Part shown: one piece after another, positions 18,934 to 26,841 of the stretch
How the letters are laid out: each line of letters opens with the position of its first letter
Numbering within the stretch: the first letter of the stretch is position 1
DNA from: Microbacterium aurugineum
GTDB taxonomy: Bacteria; Actinomycetota; Actinomycetes; Actinomycetales; Microbacteriaceae
Assembly (NCBI RefSeq): GCF_023101205.1
Contig: NZ_CP078078.1
Coordinates: forward strand, 3,295,411-3,359,410
Direction of reading: 5' to 3'
DNA length: 64,000 bases
Translations under genes and position numbers: made by a program
Notes under the pieces: model-generated
Database searches by the model: none
Seen by the model: only the letters and a program-made list of their open reading frames with translations
Told to the model about the DNA's origin: nothing

Positions 18934-19895
18934 GACAGCCTCACTCTCGGGTCGAGCACCGCGTAGGCGATGTCGGCGATCAGGTTGCTGAGGACCACCG
19001 CGACCGCGACCACGAGCATCCACGGCAGCAGCACGAACACGTCACCGGCGACCCGGGACTGCAGGAACAGCCGCCCCATGCCGGGGATCGCGAAGATCTG
19101 CTCGGTCACGACGAGTCCGCCGATCAGGATCGCGGCATCCAGCGCCACGACCGTCACGAACGGCGCGAGGGAGTTGCGCACCGCATGCCGCCAGATGACC
19201 TGTCGTCGCGGGACGCCCTTGGCTCGTGCGGTGCGCACGTAGTCGCTCGACAGCGCATCGAGCATGGCCGCGCGCCCGAACCGGCTCCACGACGCGACGA
19301 GCGCGATCATCAGCGCGGCGACCGGCAGCACCAGATGGCGGATGTAGTCGAGCGCTCCGGTCTGCCCCGGGGAGTGCAACCCGATGAAGAACAGGGGCGG
19401 CTCGCTGAGCCCGAACTGCTCCTTCGGCCACACCGCGAAGGTCTGGATGAGGATCAGCCCGAACCAGAACGCCGGCATCGCGATACCGATGTACGAGGCC
19501 CCGGTGAGCAGGTTGTCGCCGAGCGAGTACTGTCGCACGGCCGAATAGACGCTCACGCCTCCGGCGATCAGCACGGCCACGACGAGCCCCCAGAACGCGA
19601 GCTGGAGCGTCGGCCACAACGCTTCGCCGATCAAGGGCAGCACGGGAGTGCCGGTGCGGGTGCTCACCCCCCAGTCGCCCGTCACCATCGCACGCAGCCA
19701 GAGGAAGTACTGCTCGGGGATGGAACGGTCGAGCCCCAACCGCTCGATCTCCCGGGCGATCGCCGTCGGATCCTGCGCCTGCCGGAGCTTCGCGAGCGGA
19801 TCGAACGTCGAGCGCACGGCCCAGAACAGGATGAACGAGGCGACGAGGATCACCGGCACCGAGTACAGCACTCGCCGTGTGATGAAGGTGATCAC
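18930..19895 (-). CDS. oppB: Oligopeptide ABC transporter permease (OppB-type)
   Basis: 321 residues. Six-helix permease with the OppB N-terminus (TRRVLYSVPVILVASFILF), the GDWGVSTRTGTPV block, and the coupling loop DYVRTARAKGVPRRQVIWRH. The start is GTG 19895 with only a weak G-rich ribosome site, 43 bases after oppA. It forms the channel with OppC. Confidence 0.92.
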   Translation of the reverse strand: MITFITRRVLYSVPVILVASFILFWAVRSTFDPLAKLRQAQDPTAIAREIERLGLDRSIPEQYFLWLRAMVTGDWGVSTRTGTPVLPLIGEALWPTLQLAFWGLVVAVLIAGGVSVYSAVRQYSLGDNLLTGASYIGIAMPAFWFGLILIQTFAVWPKEQFGLSEPPLFFIGLHSPGQTGALDYIRHLVLPVAALMIALVASWSRFGRAAMLDALSSDYVRTARAKGVPRRQVIWRHAVRNSLAPFVTVVALDAAILIGGLVVTEQIFAIPGMGRLFLQSRVAGDVFVLLPWMLVVAVAVVLSNLIADIAYAVLDPRVRLS

Positions 19896-19938
19896 GTCGT
19901 CGCCCCGTCCCTGTCCTGGCTCTCGAACCCGGTCGGCG

Positions 19939-21639
19939 TCAGCCGGCCAGACCCCATTCGGCGAGGTTCCAGAACGGACCCTCGACCGGGTTGATCTGCA
20001 GGGGGCCGCCGACCGTCTCGCTCCACAGCAGCACGTTCGGCACCGTGTCCAGCGGCAGCGACGGCACGTTCTCCGCGATCAACGCGTCCCCCTCGTGCGA
20101 CGCCGCGATGCGGGCATCCGTGTCGATCTCGCTGTCGACCTGGCCGAGCAGGTCGTCGAGACCCGGGATGTCGACGCGGTAGAAGTTGATGCCGGAGTAG
20201 CCGTTCGCCTCACTCGGGATGTTGACCGAGGAGAACGTCGAGCTGAGCGTGGGGTCCGGGAACGTGTCCACGAGAGCCCACAGGCCGGCCTGGAAGTCGC
20301 CCTGCGGCGCGGTCGTGCCGAACAGGTCGGCGGGCGTCACCTGATCGATCGTCATCTCGAAGCCGGCGTCGGCGAGCTGCGACTGCAGCACCTGCACGGT
20401 GAGGTCGCGGCGCTTGTTGCCGGCGAGGGTCTTGACCGCGAAGGTGGCCGTCTCGCCGTCCTTCGCCCACACGTCGTCGGAGTTCTTCGACCAGCCGTCG
20501 CCTTCCATCAGCTCGTCGACCTTGTCGAGGTCGAGCGTGTACCGCGAGAAGTCGTCGGCGGCGAACGGCGCGACCATCGGGGAGTTGAAGCTCTGTTGGG
20601 CTTCCTCGATGCCGAGGCTTCCGAACAGGCGCTTCACGATCGCGTCGCGGTCGATCGAGTACGCGAGCGCCTGACGCACCGCGACCGAGTCGAAGGGGGC
20701 GGCGGCGTTGTTCAGCCAGATCGCCTCGAGGTTGCCGCTGCGCGCATCGACCTGGGACCGGATGCCGGGCAGCCCCGCCTCGATCTGAGTGAGCGCGTCG
20801 AGCTGCGGCGAGGGGTAGAGCGCGCTGACCTGACCGCTCTTGAGCGCCTGGAACGCCGCGGTGGTGTCGGGCAGGAACAGGAAGGTCACCCTGTCGAGGT
20901 GCGGCTTCTCACCCCAGTAGTTCTCGTTCGGCACGAGGGTGACCGAGGTGCCGCGGGTCCACTTCTCGATCTTCCAGGGGCCGCCGCTGAAGTCGTAGCC
21001 GTCGGTCATGAGCGCGGCGCGGTCCTGCCCTTCGAGCAGGTGCGACGGCATGATGCCGTAGACGCTGAACAGTGTGCGCCATCCGGCATACGCGGAGTCG
21101 AGCGTGACGACCGCGGTCTGCGGATCGCTCGTGTCGACGGCGGTGATGCGGTCGTAGCCGGTCTTGTCGAAGATGTCGTCGCCGTCACGGATCTGCAGCG
21201 CGGTGTAGGCGAAGTCTGCCGAGGTGATGGGCTCGCCGTCCGACCACACCGCTTCGGGGTTGATCGAGTAGGTGATGGTCTGCGTGCCGTCGGCAGCGAC
21301 CTCGGCCACCGGCTCCTCGGTGACGAGGTCGGAGGGGACGGGCACCCATTCCTCATCGACCTGGCGGGTGTGGAAGACGGCGGGCATGGTCGGCACCTGC
21401 ATGACGTAGGTGCCCCAGATCGACCCGGCGCACGTAGCGATCCAGTCGGTGCAGTCGGGCTCCTGCTCGGCGCCGATCACGAGCTCGCCACCGTCGACGA
21501 CGGCGACCTCGCTGGGTTCGGGCGTCGCGGACGACGGTGCGCAGGCGGCGAGGGAACCGACCAGCGCGGTGACGGTCAGCGCGGCGATGAGCACGCGGCG
21601 GGATGCGGGTACAGCGGTGCGAAGCAGTGATTTCGACAT
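19939..21639 (-). CDS. oppA: Peptide-binding lipoprotein (OppA/DppA family 5)
   Basis: 566 residues. Lipoprotein signal ending SLAAC (Cys33), then an acidic linker and a family 5 solute-binding protein: GGELVIGAEQEPDCTDW, INPEAVWSDGEPITSADFAY, VRQALAYSIDRDAIV, and WALVDTFPDP. A CTDWIATCAGS segment gives a likely disulfide near the N-terminus. It binds the substrate outside the membrane and hands it to OppBC. Own promoter region with a copy of the shared 18-bp palindrome at 21744-21761. The real ligand may be a peptide-like compound; family 5 proteins also bind opines, nickel and glycosides. Confidence 0.92.
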   Translation of the reverse strand: MSKSLLRTAVPASRRVLIAALTVTALVGSLAACAPSSATPEPSEVAVVDGGELVIGAEQEPDCTDWIATCAGSIWGTYVMQVPTMPAVFHTRQVDEEWVPVPSDLVTEEPVAEVAADGTQTITYSINPEAVWSDGEPITSADFAYTALQIRDGDDIFDKTGYDRITAVDTSDPQTAVVTLDSAYAGWRTLFSVYGIMPSHLLEGQDRAALMTDGYDFSGGPWKIEKWTRGTSVTLVPNENYWGEKPHLDRVTFLFLPDTTAAFQALKSGQVSALYPSPQLDALTQIEAGLPGIRSQVDARSGNLEAIWLNNAAAPFDSVAVRQALAYSIDRDAIVKRLFGSLGIEEAQQSFNSPMVAPFAADDFSRYTLDLDKVDELMEGDGWSKNSDDVWAKDGETATFAVKTLAGNKRRDLTVQVLQSQLADAGFEMTIDQVTPADLFGTTAPQGDFQAGLWALVDTFPDPTLSSTFSSVNIPSEANGYSGINFYRVDIPGLDDLLGQVDSEIDTDARIAASHEGDALIAENVPSLPLDTVPNVLLWSETVGGPLQINPVEGPFWNLAEWGLAG

Positions 21640-21743
21640 GGACGGATCTCCAGTGATCGTGCGACTGAGGGACAGTGCGAACGTGCTGTCGTGCGGGTAT
21701 TGGTCCGACTCTAGGACTGACCGGAAAAGATAGCAAGCCTTTT

Positions 21744-21761
21744 AGTCAATGTTCGTGACTA
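21744..21761. promoter_or_regulatory. TetR operator candidate, site A (oppA promoter)
   Basis: An 18-bp palindrome of the form RGTCARTKnnnKTGACTA (arms TAGTCA and TGACTA) lies 105-122 bases upstream of oppA and overlaps the stop codon of the S9 peptidase. Two other copies, sites B and C, lie in front of the peptidase and the dehalogenase-like gene. Confidence 0.7.
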
Positions 21762-23603
21762 GTGGCGAGATTCGCTATCCCAACGCTCGCCGGCGAGGGT
21801 CCGCAGGGCGAGTTCGTGCATGCGACGCTGATCGTGCGCGGCACCCTTCAGACCCGTGGGCTCATGCCCGCCCTCGAAGATCTCGAGCACGGCGTCACCG
21901 CCGCGGGCGCGCAGGCGATCGACGTAGCCCTGCACTCCGATGACCGGGGTGCGGGTGTCGACGGAGCCCTGATTGACCCAGACGGAGGCCGTGACGTCGT
22001 CGAGGTAGGTGATGGCCGAGAAGCGTTCGACGAGCTCGGGCGGGACCCACGAACTCCACACCGTGCGCACCGCGGGGTTCATGGCCTCGATCGTCACCGA
22101 CCAGTCGGCGACCGCCACGTGGGCGAAGCCACCGGCGAACAGCTCGGGGAGACGGCCGACACTGAGCAGCGTCATGTGCCCGCCGTAGGACGCCCCGGTG
22201 ATGAACGTGGAAGCCGGATCCGCGAGGCCCTGTGCGCGCAGCCAGGCGATCGCCGCAGCGACATCCTCGATCTCCCGGTCGCCCCCGGCGTTCCAGAAAC
22301 CTTCGCGGAACGCACGCCCGAACGTCACAGAGCCGCGGTAGTTGAGCGACGCGTAGGCGAAGCCGGCATCCATCCAGGCTTGCGCGGACGGGTTGTAGTG
22401 ATCGACGGCGACCAGGTTGGGGCCGCCGTGGATCTCGAGCACGGTGCCGATCGGTGCGCGCCCCGCGGGACGCCCCGACCACAGCTGCACCGCGGTACCG
22501 TCGGCGCTCGTGACGAGGGTCGAGGCCAACGGTTGCCCGGGGGGAACCTCCGCGGGTGCGATGAGCGTCACCTCACGCCCGTCCGCGGTGACCTCGGTCA
22601 CCCGCAGCGGCACGTCCCAGCTCGAGCGCAGCGCTCGTACCGCTCCCCGAGGCGCGTAGTACGACGTCCAGTAGTACGGATGCAGGCTCGCGACGTCCGG
22701 CTCCGCGAAACTCCCTCCTTCGAGCACGGTCCGTGCCGTGCCGTCGGCTTCGTCGAGCTCCAGCAGCCGATGGATGCCGCCGTCGACGTGCAGAGCGAGC
22801 ACCCGCCCGGCAGCGGCGTTCCAGTCGAGGGCGATCACCTCTCCGGCGAGGTGGGGCAGGTCGAAGTCGTGCCGCTGGCCCGTGCGGACATGCCAGATGG
22901 CCGGACGCGAGAAACCGCTGCGCTCGGTGTTGAGGAGCAGGCGTTCATCCCCGGGCTCCGAGGAGAAGCCGACGGCACGGACCGGCCCGGCCGGCAGGTC
23001 GTCGAGCGTGGCGACGGGCGTGCCGCTCACGGCGTCGACCACCGTGATCAGCGGACGACGGATACCGGGGTTGTGGGCGGTCGTGTCGATCGAGACCAGC
23101 GAGGCGTCGGCCGACGGCAGACCGAACCAGGCCTCGACGGGGTGGGAGTAGACGACCTTCGCCTCACCCCACGGAGCCGCCGGGATCACCAGCACGTGGA
23201 AGCCGTCTTCATCGACGACGGTGGCCACCAGGGCGGAGCCGTCGTACGACATCGTGAGGCCGCGCAGGACGTAGGGCTCGCGGCCGGGGGTCAGTGCGAC
23301 GCGCTCACGACCGTCGAGCGAGGTGGCGACGAGGGTCCCGACCTCGGAGCCGCCGCCGTCGTCGAGGTCGACGATCCACCGTCCGTCGTTCGTGACGATC
23401 GCGCCCGTGCTGACTTCGAAGGGCAACGGCTCCCCCGGGGCGTCGGGTGCATGCCAGAGGCGTCCGCGAGCACCGTCCGGATGATTCTCGATGACCAGGG
23501 CGAGGTCTTCCGCGCCCGAGGCGGGGCGCACGGTCATGAGGTACGGCACGGCGAAGCGCTCCTCGACCGCATCCGTCGTCGGCTCTTCCGGGCTCTGCAG
23601 CAT
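21759..23603 (-). CDS. S9-family (prolyl-oligopeptidase-type) serine peptidase
   Basis: 614 residues, no signal peptide, so cytoplasmic. The N-terminal two thirds have the repeated DGxxL/V blades of a seven-bladed propeller that restricts access to peptides. The C-terminal alpha/beta-hydrolase domain has EIHGGPNLVAVDHY, the nucleophile in GASYGGH (Ser472), Asp549 in GSVDTR and His580 in EGGHEPTG. It would cleave short peptides or acyl-peptides. ATG 23603 has GAAGGAG nine bases ahead. It sits between the importer genes and the tetR gene, with operator site B across its -10 box. The most likely job is to digest what OppA-F imports. Confidence 0.9.
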   Translation of the reverse strand: MLQSPEEPTTDAVEERFAVPYLMTVRPASGAEDLALVIENHPDGARGRLWHAPDAPGEPLPFEVSTGAIVTNDGRWIVDLDDGGGSEVGTLVATSLDGRERVALTPGREPYVLRGLTMSYDGSALVATVVDEDGFHVLVIPAAPWGEAKVVYSHPVEAWFGLPSADASLVSIDTTAHNPGIRRPLITVVDAVSGTPVATLDDLPAGPVRAVGFSSEPGDERLLLNTERSGFSRPAIWHVRTGQRHDFDLPHLAGEVIALDWNAAAGRVLALHVDGGIHRLLELDEADGTARTVLEGGSFAEPDVASLHPYYWTSYYAPRGAVRALRSSWDVPLRVTEVTADGREVTLIAPAEVPPGQPLASTLVTSADGTAVQLWSGRPAGRAPIGTVLEIHGGPNLVAVDHYNPSAQAWMDAGFAYASLNYRGSVTFGRAFREGFWNAGGDREIEDVAAAIAWLRAQGLADPASTFITGASYGGHMTLLSVGRLPELFAGGFAHVAVADWSVTIEAMNPAVRTVWSSWVPPELVERFSAITYLDDVTASVWVNQGSVDTRTPVIGVQGYVDRLRARGGDAVLEIFEGGHEPTGLKGAAHDQRRMHELALRTLAGERWDSESRH

Positions 23604-23621
23604 CCTTGCTCCTTCTCACCT

Positions 23622-23639
23622 GGTCAATGACGTTGACTA
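23622..23639. promoter_or_regulatory. TetR operator candidate, site B (S9 peptidase promoter)
   Basis: GGTCAATGACGTTGACTA fits the 18-bp consensus. On the minus strand TATAGT (23641 down to 23636) is the likely -10 box of the peptidase; the operator overlaps it and the predicted start of transcription, as expected for repression. It lies in the 162-base divergent region between the peptidase and tetR. Confidence 0.75.
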
Positions 23640-23765
23640 TAACACTGGCTAGTCGCTACGGATAGTGTCCCGCCACCTTGTCGATGCCACTGACAGACAC
23701 CGTGACGACGGTGGGGTACCGTGATCTCTGCGTGACCGATACGCGACGACGAACGGAGTGCCCCG

Positions 23766-24482
23766 ATGGCGACACGGAAGGCCGCGGAACCGGCGAAGAC
23801 GCCGACACGCGCCACGAGCTCGACCACCCGCCCACGCCGCGCCCGCGATTCCCTGAGCCGCGACATCATCGTCGCGGCCGCCGACCGGGTGGTCGAACGG
23901 GAGGGGCTCGACCGGCTCACCTTCCAGGCGATCGGCGAGGAGCTCGGCGCCCACCCGACCTCGATCTACCGGCACTTCCGCGACAAGGACGAGCTGCTCC
24001 TCGCCCTGATCGACACCCTCCGCGCCCGCTCCTACAGCGGCGGCCTGGTGGCGACCGACGACTGGCTCGACGACCTGCGACGGCAGGCGCACCTGATCCA
24101 CGACCACTACATGCGCTACCCGGAGTTCGCGTTGCAGATGGCGCTGCGCCGCCCGACCGACTTCTCGTCGATGGAGTTCTCGATCGGGGCTCTCCGCCGC
24201 GGCGGGTACGACCGTGAGCAGGCTGCGCTGTACGCCCGCGCGCTCGGGCAGCTGATCCGCTCAGCGTCCAGCATCCAGGCCGCCCTGACCGCTCTTCCCG
24301 CCGATGTGCAGGACTCCGACGAGCTCACCTGGCAGATGGACTTCCGCCGGCTCGACGCGGAAGAGTTCCCCGCGATCACCTGGGCCGGAGACACCCTTCC
24401 CGCCGTGCGCGATCCGCGTGCCTGGGAGACCGCCCTCGACCTGCTGCTGGAGAGCATCGAACGGCACGCTCCCGGGACCTGA
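23766..24482 (+). CDS. TetR-family regulator, probable controller of the opp/peptidase regulon
   Basis: 238 residues. A basic, flexible N-terminal tail of about 30 residues (TRKAAEPAKTPTRATSSTT) precedes the helix-turn-helix (LTFQAIGEELGAHPTSIYRHF, about 51-71) and a helical C-terminal sensor domain. Divergent from the S9 peptidase. Three copies of one palindrome flank the units on both sides of this gene (21744, 23622, 26746), and no other regulator lies between 15883 and 26717, so I assign them to this protein by position. The ligand is unknown. Confidence 0.88.
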   Translation: MATRKAAEPAKTPTRATSSTTRPRRARDSLSRDIIVAAADRVVEREGLDRLTFQAIGEELGAHPTSIYRHFRDKDELLLALIDTLRARSYSGGLVATDDWLDDLRRQAHLIHDHYMRYPEFALQMALRRPTDFSSMEFSIGALRRGGYDREQAALYARALGQLIRSASSIQAALTALPADVQDSDELTWQMDFRRLDAEEFPAITWAGDTLPAVRDPRAWETALDLLLESIERHAPGT

Positions 24483-24502
24483 CACCCGAGCCCGTGTGCG
24501 CG

Positions 24503-24646
24503 CCTGGAGGGACACACGCCCTGAAGGGACACGCGCTCTGAAGGAGAACACGCGTCCTGAAGGAGAACACACGCCCTGAAGGAGAAGACACGTCCTGAAG
24601 GAGAAAACACGCATCCCGAAGGAGAAAACACGTCCTGAAGGAGCGT
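24503..24646 (+). repeat. Tandem array of about 19-bp units (CTGAAGGAGAACACGCGTC)
   Basis: Units start at about 24504, 24521, 24538, 24557, 24576, 24595, 24616 and 24635, so the period is 17-21 and mostly 19 bases. Each starts with (C)CTGAAGGAGA or a close variant. It begins 20 bases after the tetR stop. There is no spacer variation and no cas gene, so it is not a CRISPR. Most units contain AAGGAG, a strong Shine-Dalgarno sequence, in the orientation of the tetR transcript. Confidence 0.85.
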
Positions 24647-24667
24647 TCTGGGCTAGGAATCCTTCAT

Positions 24668-24746
24668 AGCGAGAGATCTCCTTCAGGATGAGAGAGCCCT
24701 TCGGCGCGAGCAGTCTCCTTCAGAGCGAGAGATCTCCTTCAGGATG
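24668..24746 (-). repeat. Inverted-orientation copies of the same repeat core
   Basis: A 23-bp sequence is exactly repeated at 24668-24690 and 24724-24746 and has the core TGAAGGAGATCTCTC on the minus strand. Together with the tandem units it makes a large, branched inverted repeat. The second copy overlaps the stop codon of the M20 peptidase gene (24739-24741). Confidence 0.8.
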
Positions 24747-25845
24747 CAGGGGTGCGAGCGGATGACAGCTCGTCGAGCATGCCAGCGAGCAGGTCGATCC
24801 GCTCGATCATGGAGTCGATCGAGACCCACTCGTGGTCGGCGTGCGCCCCGGCACCGCGGGGTCCGAGACCATCGAGGGTGCGAGCACCGACGGCTGCCGT
24901 GAAGTTGCCGTCCGAAGCACCGCCGGCCGACACCGCCTCGACCTCCGGATGACCGAGCCGTTCGGCGACGAGCCGCGCGCAGGCCAGCAGGTCGACCGAT
25001 GAACGCTCCTCCATCGGCGGACGGTTGATCCCGCCGATGACCTCGACCCCCACCCCCTCGGTATGCGGGTCGAGGCCCTGCATCGCGGCATCCACCCGCT
25101 CCAGCTCGTCGAGCGTCCAGGCCCGCACGTCGACGCGCACCTCCGCGTGCTCCGGGATGACGTTCGTCGCAGTTCCCGCATGGGCGACCGTGGGGCTGAC
25201 CGTGGTGCCGCGCTCCTCGTCGGCGAGCTCGGGCAGCGCGAGCACGTGGTGCGCCAGCTCGATGAGGGCACTGCGCCCCTTCCACGGCTCGAGTCCGGCA
25301 TGTGCTGCACGCCCGGTGAGCGCGACGCGGTAGATGCTTCCACCGCGGCGGGCGATCTTCAGCGCCCCGTCGAGGCTCGGCTCCAGCACCAGCACAGTGC
25401 CTGCGCGAGCGGCTTCGCGTTCGATGAGGGCGCGCGAGGTGAGCGAGCCGACCTCCTCGTCACTGGTGAGCAGCACCGCGACCTCACCGGGATGAGCGAC
25501 ACGTTCGAGGGCCGCGGCCATGATCACGATGCCGGCCTTCATGTCGAAGACCCCCGGGCCGGTCGCGCGGTCGCCCTCGAGCCGGAACGGCCGGTGCCGG
25601 ATGGTGCCCTGGGGGAACACGGTGTCGAGGTGCCCGAGCAGCAGCACCGACGGCGCGGGCCCCCCTCGCCACAGCAGATGCTCGACCCCGTCGACGCTCT
25701 CGATCTCGCCGCGCACCCCCAGCACGGGTTCGATCCAGGAGCGCGCCAGAGCCTGCGCCTCGGCGAGCGCAGCGGCATCCCCGGTCGGCGTCTCGATGGA
25801 CACGAGTGCGTCGAGGCGTTCGATCGCCTGGGCGCGGACGTTCAT
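24739..25845 (-). CDS. M20-family metallopeptidase (carboxypeptidase G2-like)
   Basis: 368 residues, cytoplasmic. Metal-binding blocks: GHLDTVFPQG (His, with the following Asp), GPGVFDMKAG (bridging Asp), TSDEEVGS (catalytic and metal Glu) and a C-terminal HADHEWVS His. The dimerisation domain starts about residue 175 (GRAAHAGLEPWKGRSAL). Closest in pattern to glutamate carboxypeptidases, which remove C-terminal acidic residues or deacylate amino acids. ATG 25845 overlaps the stop of the dehalogenase-like gene, so both are one unit under operator site C. Confidence 0.9.
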   Translation of the reverse strand: MNVRAQAIERLDALVSIETPTGDAAALAEAQALARSWIEPVLGVRGEIESVDGVEHLLWRGGPAPSVLLLGHLDTVFPQGTIRHRPFRLEGDRATGPGVFDMKAGIVIMAAALERVAHPGEVAVLLTSDEEVGSLTSRALIEREAARAGTVLVLEPSLDGALKIARRGGSIYRVALTGRAAHAGLEPWKGRSALIELAHHVLALPELADEERGTTVSPTVAHAGTATNVIPEHAEVRVDVRAWTLDELERVDAAMQGLDPHTEGVGVEVIGGINRPPMEERSSVDLLACARLVAERLGHPEVEAVSAGGASDGNFTAAVGARTLDGLGPRGAGAHADHEWVSIDSMIERIDLLAGMLDELSSARTPAS

Positions 25846-26717
25846 GCCGCGACCGCCTCGGCGAGGAAGACCCGGAGCGCGGCCGCCGTGGCCCGCGGCG
25901 CCTCTTCGGCGAGGTAGTGATCCGCGTCGACCGGGGCGCCGATGACCGCAGGCGCGTAGGGAGTCCACGCCGCGCGCACATCGAAGTTGCGCCCCACGTA
26001 GCTGTGCTCTCCCCACAGCGCGAGCACGGGCACATCCACTCTGCGCCCCGCGGCGCGGTCTGCGCGGTCGTGGTCGAGGTCGATGCCCGCGGCCGCGCGG
26101 TAGTCGGCGCCGGATGCGTGGACGGTCTCGACGTCGAAACAGCGGTGGTACTCCGCGTACGCCTCGGGCAGCCGATCACCGTCATGTCGGCGTCCGGTGA
26201 AGCGGCTGCGCAGCCAGGTCTCGCGGTCGGCGGAGATGAGCGCTTCGGGCAGCCCGTCAGCGCGCGCGAGGAAGAACCAGTGGAAGTAGGCGGTCGCCAT
26301 CTCGCGGTCGACGTTCTCGAACATGTGCAGCGTCGGCACGATGTCGAGCACGGCCAGCGCCGTCACGGCCTCCGGATGGTCGAGCGCCATCCGATGCCCG
26401 ACCCGCCCGCCCCGGTCGTGGCCCACCACGGCGAAGCGTTCGAAGCCGAGCGTCCGCATCGCGAGGACCTGATCCGCCGCCATCTCACGCTTGGAGTAAC
26501 GCTCGCCGCGCGGCTTCGCCGAGTCGCCGTAGCCGCGCAGATCCGTCGCGACGACCGTATGTGTGGTGGAGAGTTCTGCCGCGACCTCCTCCCACATGGC
26601 CTTGGTCTCTGGATACCCATGCAGCAGCAGCACGGCGGGGCCCGATCCACGGACTTCTGCGGCGATCCCGATGCCGTCGCAGTCCAGCGTCATCGTCGTG
26701 CGGGAAGGGGTCATCAT
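25842..26717 (-). CDS. Alpha/beta hydrolase with the fluoroacetate-dehalogenase residue set
   Basis: 291 residues. HGYPETKAMW oxyanion region, nucleophile Asp101 in GHDRGGRVGHR, with Arg102 and Arg105, acid Asp125, His146-Trp147 (FHWFF), Tyr206 (ADYRAA) and His267 (DADHYL). The positions of Asp, Arg, Arg, Asp, His and Trp are offset by a constant 9, and Tyr and His by 13, from the residues I recall for R. palustris fluoroacetate dehalogenase (Asp110, Arg111, Arg114, Asp134, His155, Trp156, Tyr219, His280). This points to haloacetate or a related small carboxylate ester as substrate. It starts at ATG 26717 (a second ATG follows at 26714), behind operator site C. Confidence 0.88.
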   Translation of the reverse strand: MMTPSRTTMTLDCDGIGIAAEVRGSGPAVLLLHGYPETKAMWEEVAAELSTTHTVVATDLRGYGDSAKPRGERYSKREMAADQVLAMRTLGFERFAVVGHDRGGRVGHRMALDHPEAVTALAVLDIVPTLHMFENVDREMATAYFHWFFLARADGLPEALISADRETWLRSRFTGRRHDGDRLPEAYAEYHRCFDVETVHASGADYRAAAGIDLDHDRADRAAGRRVDVPVLALWGEHSYVGRNFDVRAAWTPYAPAVIGAPVDADHYLAEEAPRATAAALRVFLAEAVAA

Positions 26718-26745
26718 CGTCCAACTCTCCGGTTCCGGCTTTGCA

Positions 26746-26763
26746 AGTCAGTTGCGTTGACTA
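26746..26763. promoter_or_regulatory. TetR operator candidate, site C (dehalogenase-like/M20 promoter)
   Basis: AGTCAGTTGCGTTGACTA fits the same 18-bp consensus as sites A and B. The minus-strand -10 TATAGT (26765 down to 26760) is placed against it exactly as at site B. It lies 29-46 bases upstream of the hydrolase start. Confidence 0.75.
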
Positions 26764-26826
26764 TATCAATGACAAAGCCTTTGGGAACCCCTGAGCAGGA
26801 GAGAGGACGGCGACCACCGTGCGCAG

Positions 26827-26832
26827 TAGGCT
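26827..26832 (+). promoter_or_regulatory. Near-leaderless promoter -10 (TAGGCT)
   Basis: TAGGCT is followed by nine bases and then ATG 26842; no ribosome site is present. The message would have zero to three leader bases. Confidence 0.5.
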
Positions 26833-26841
26833 GAACCCATC

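Noticed and set aside
24503..24646. CRISPR array
   Set aside because: Units are 19 bases with no constant repeat/variable spacer pattern, and there are no cas genes in the window.
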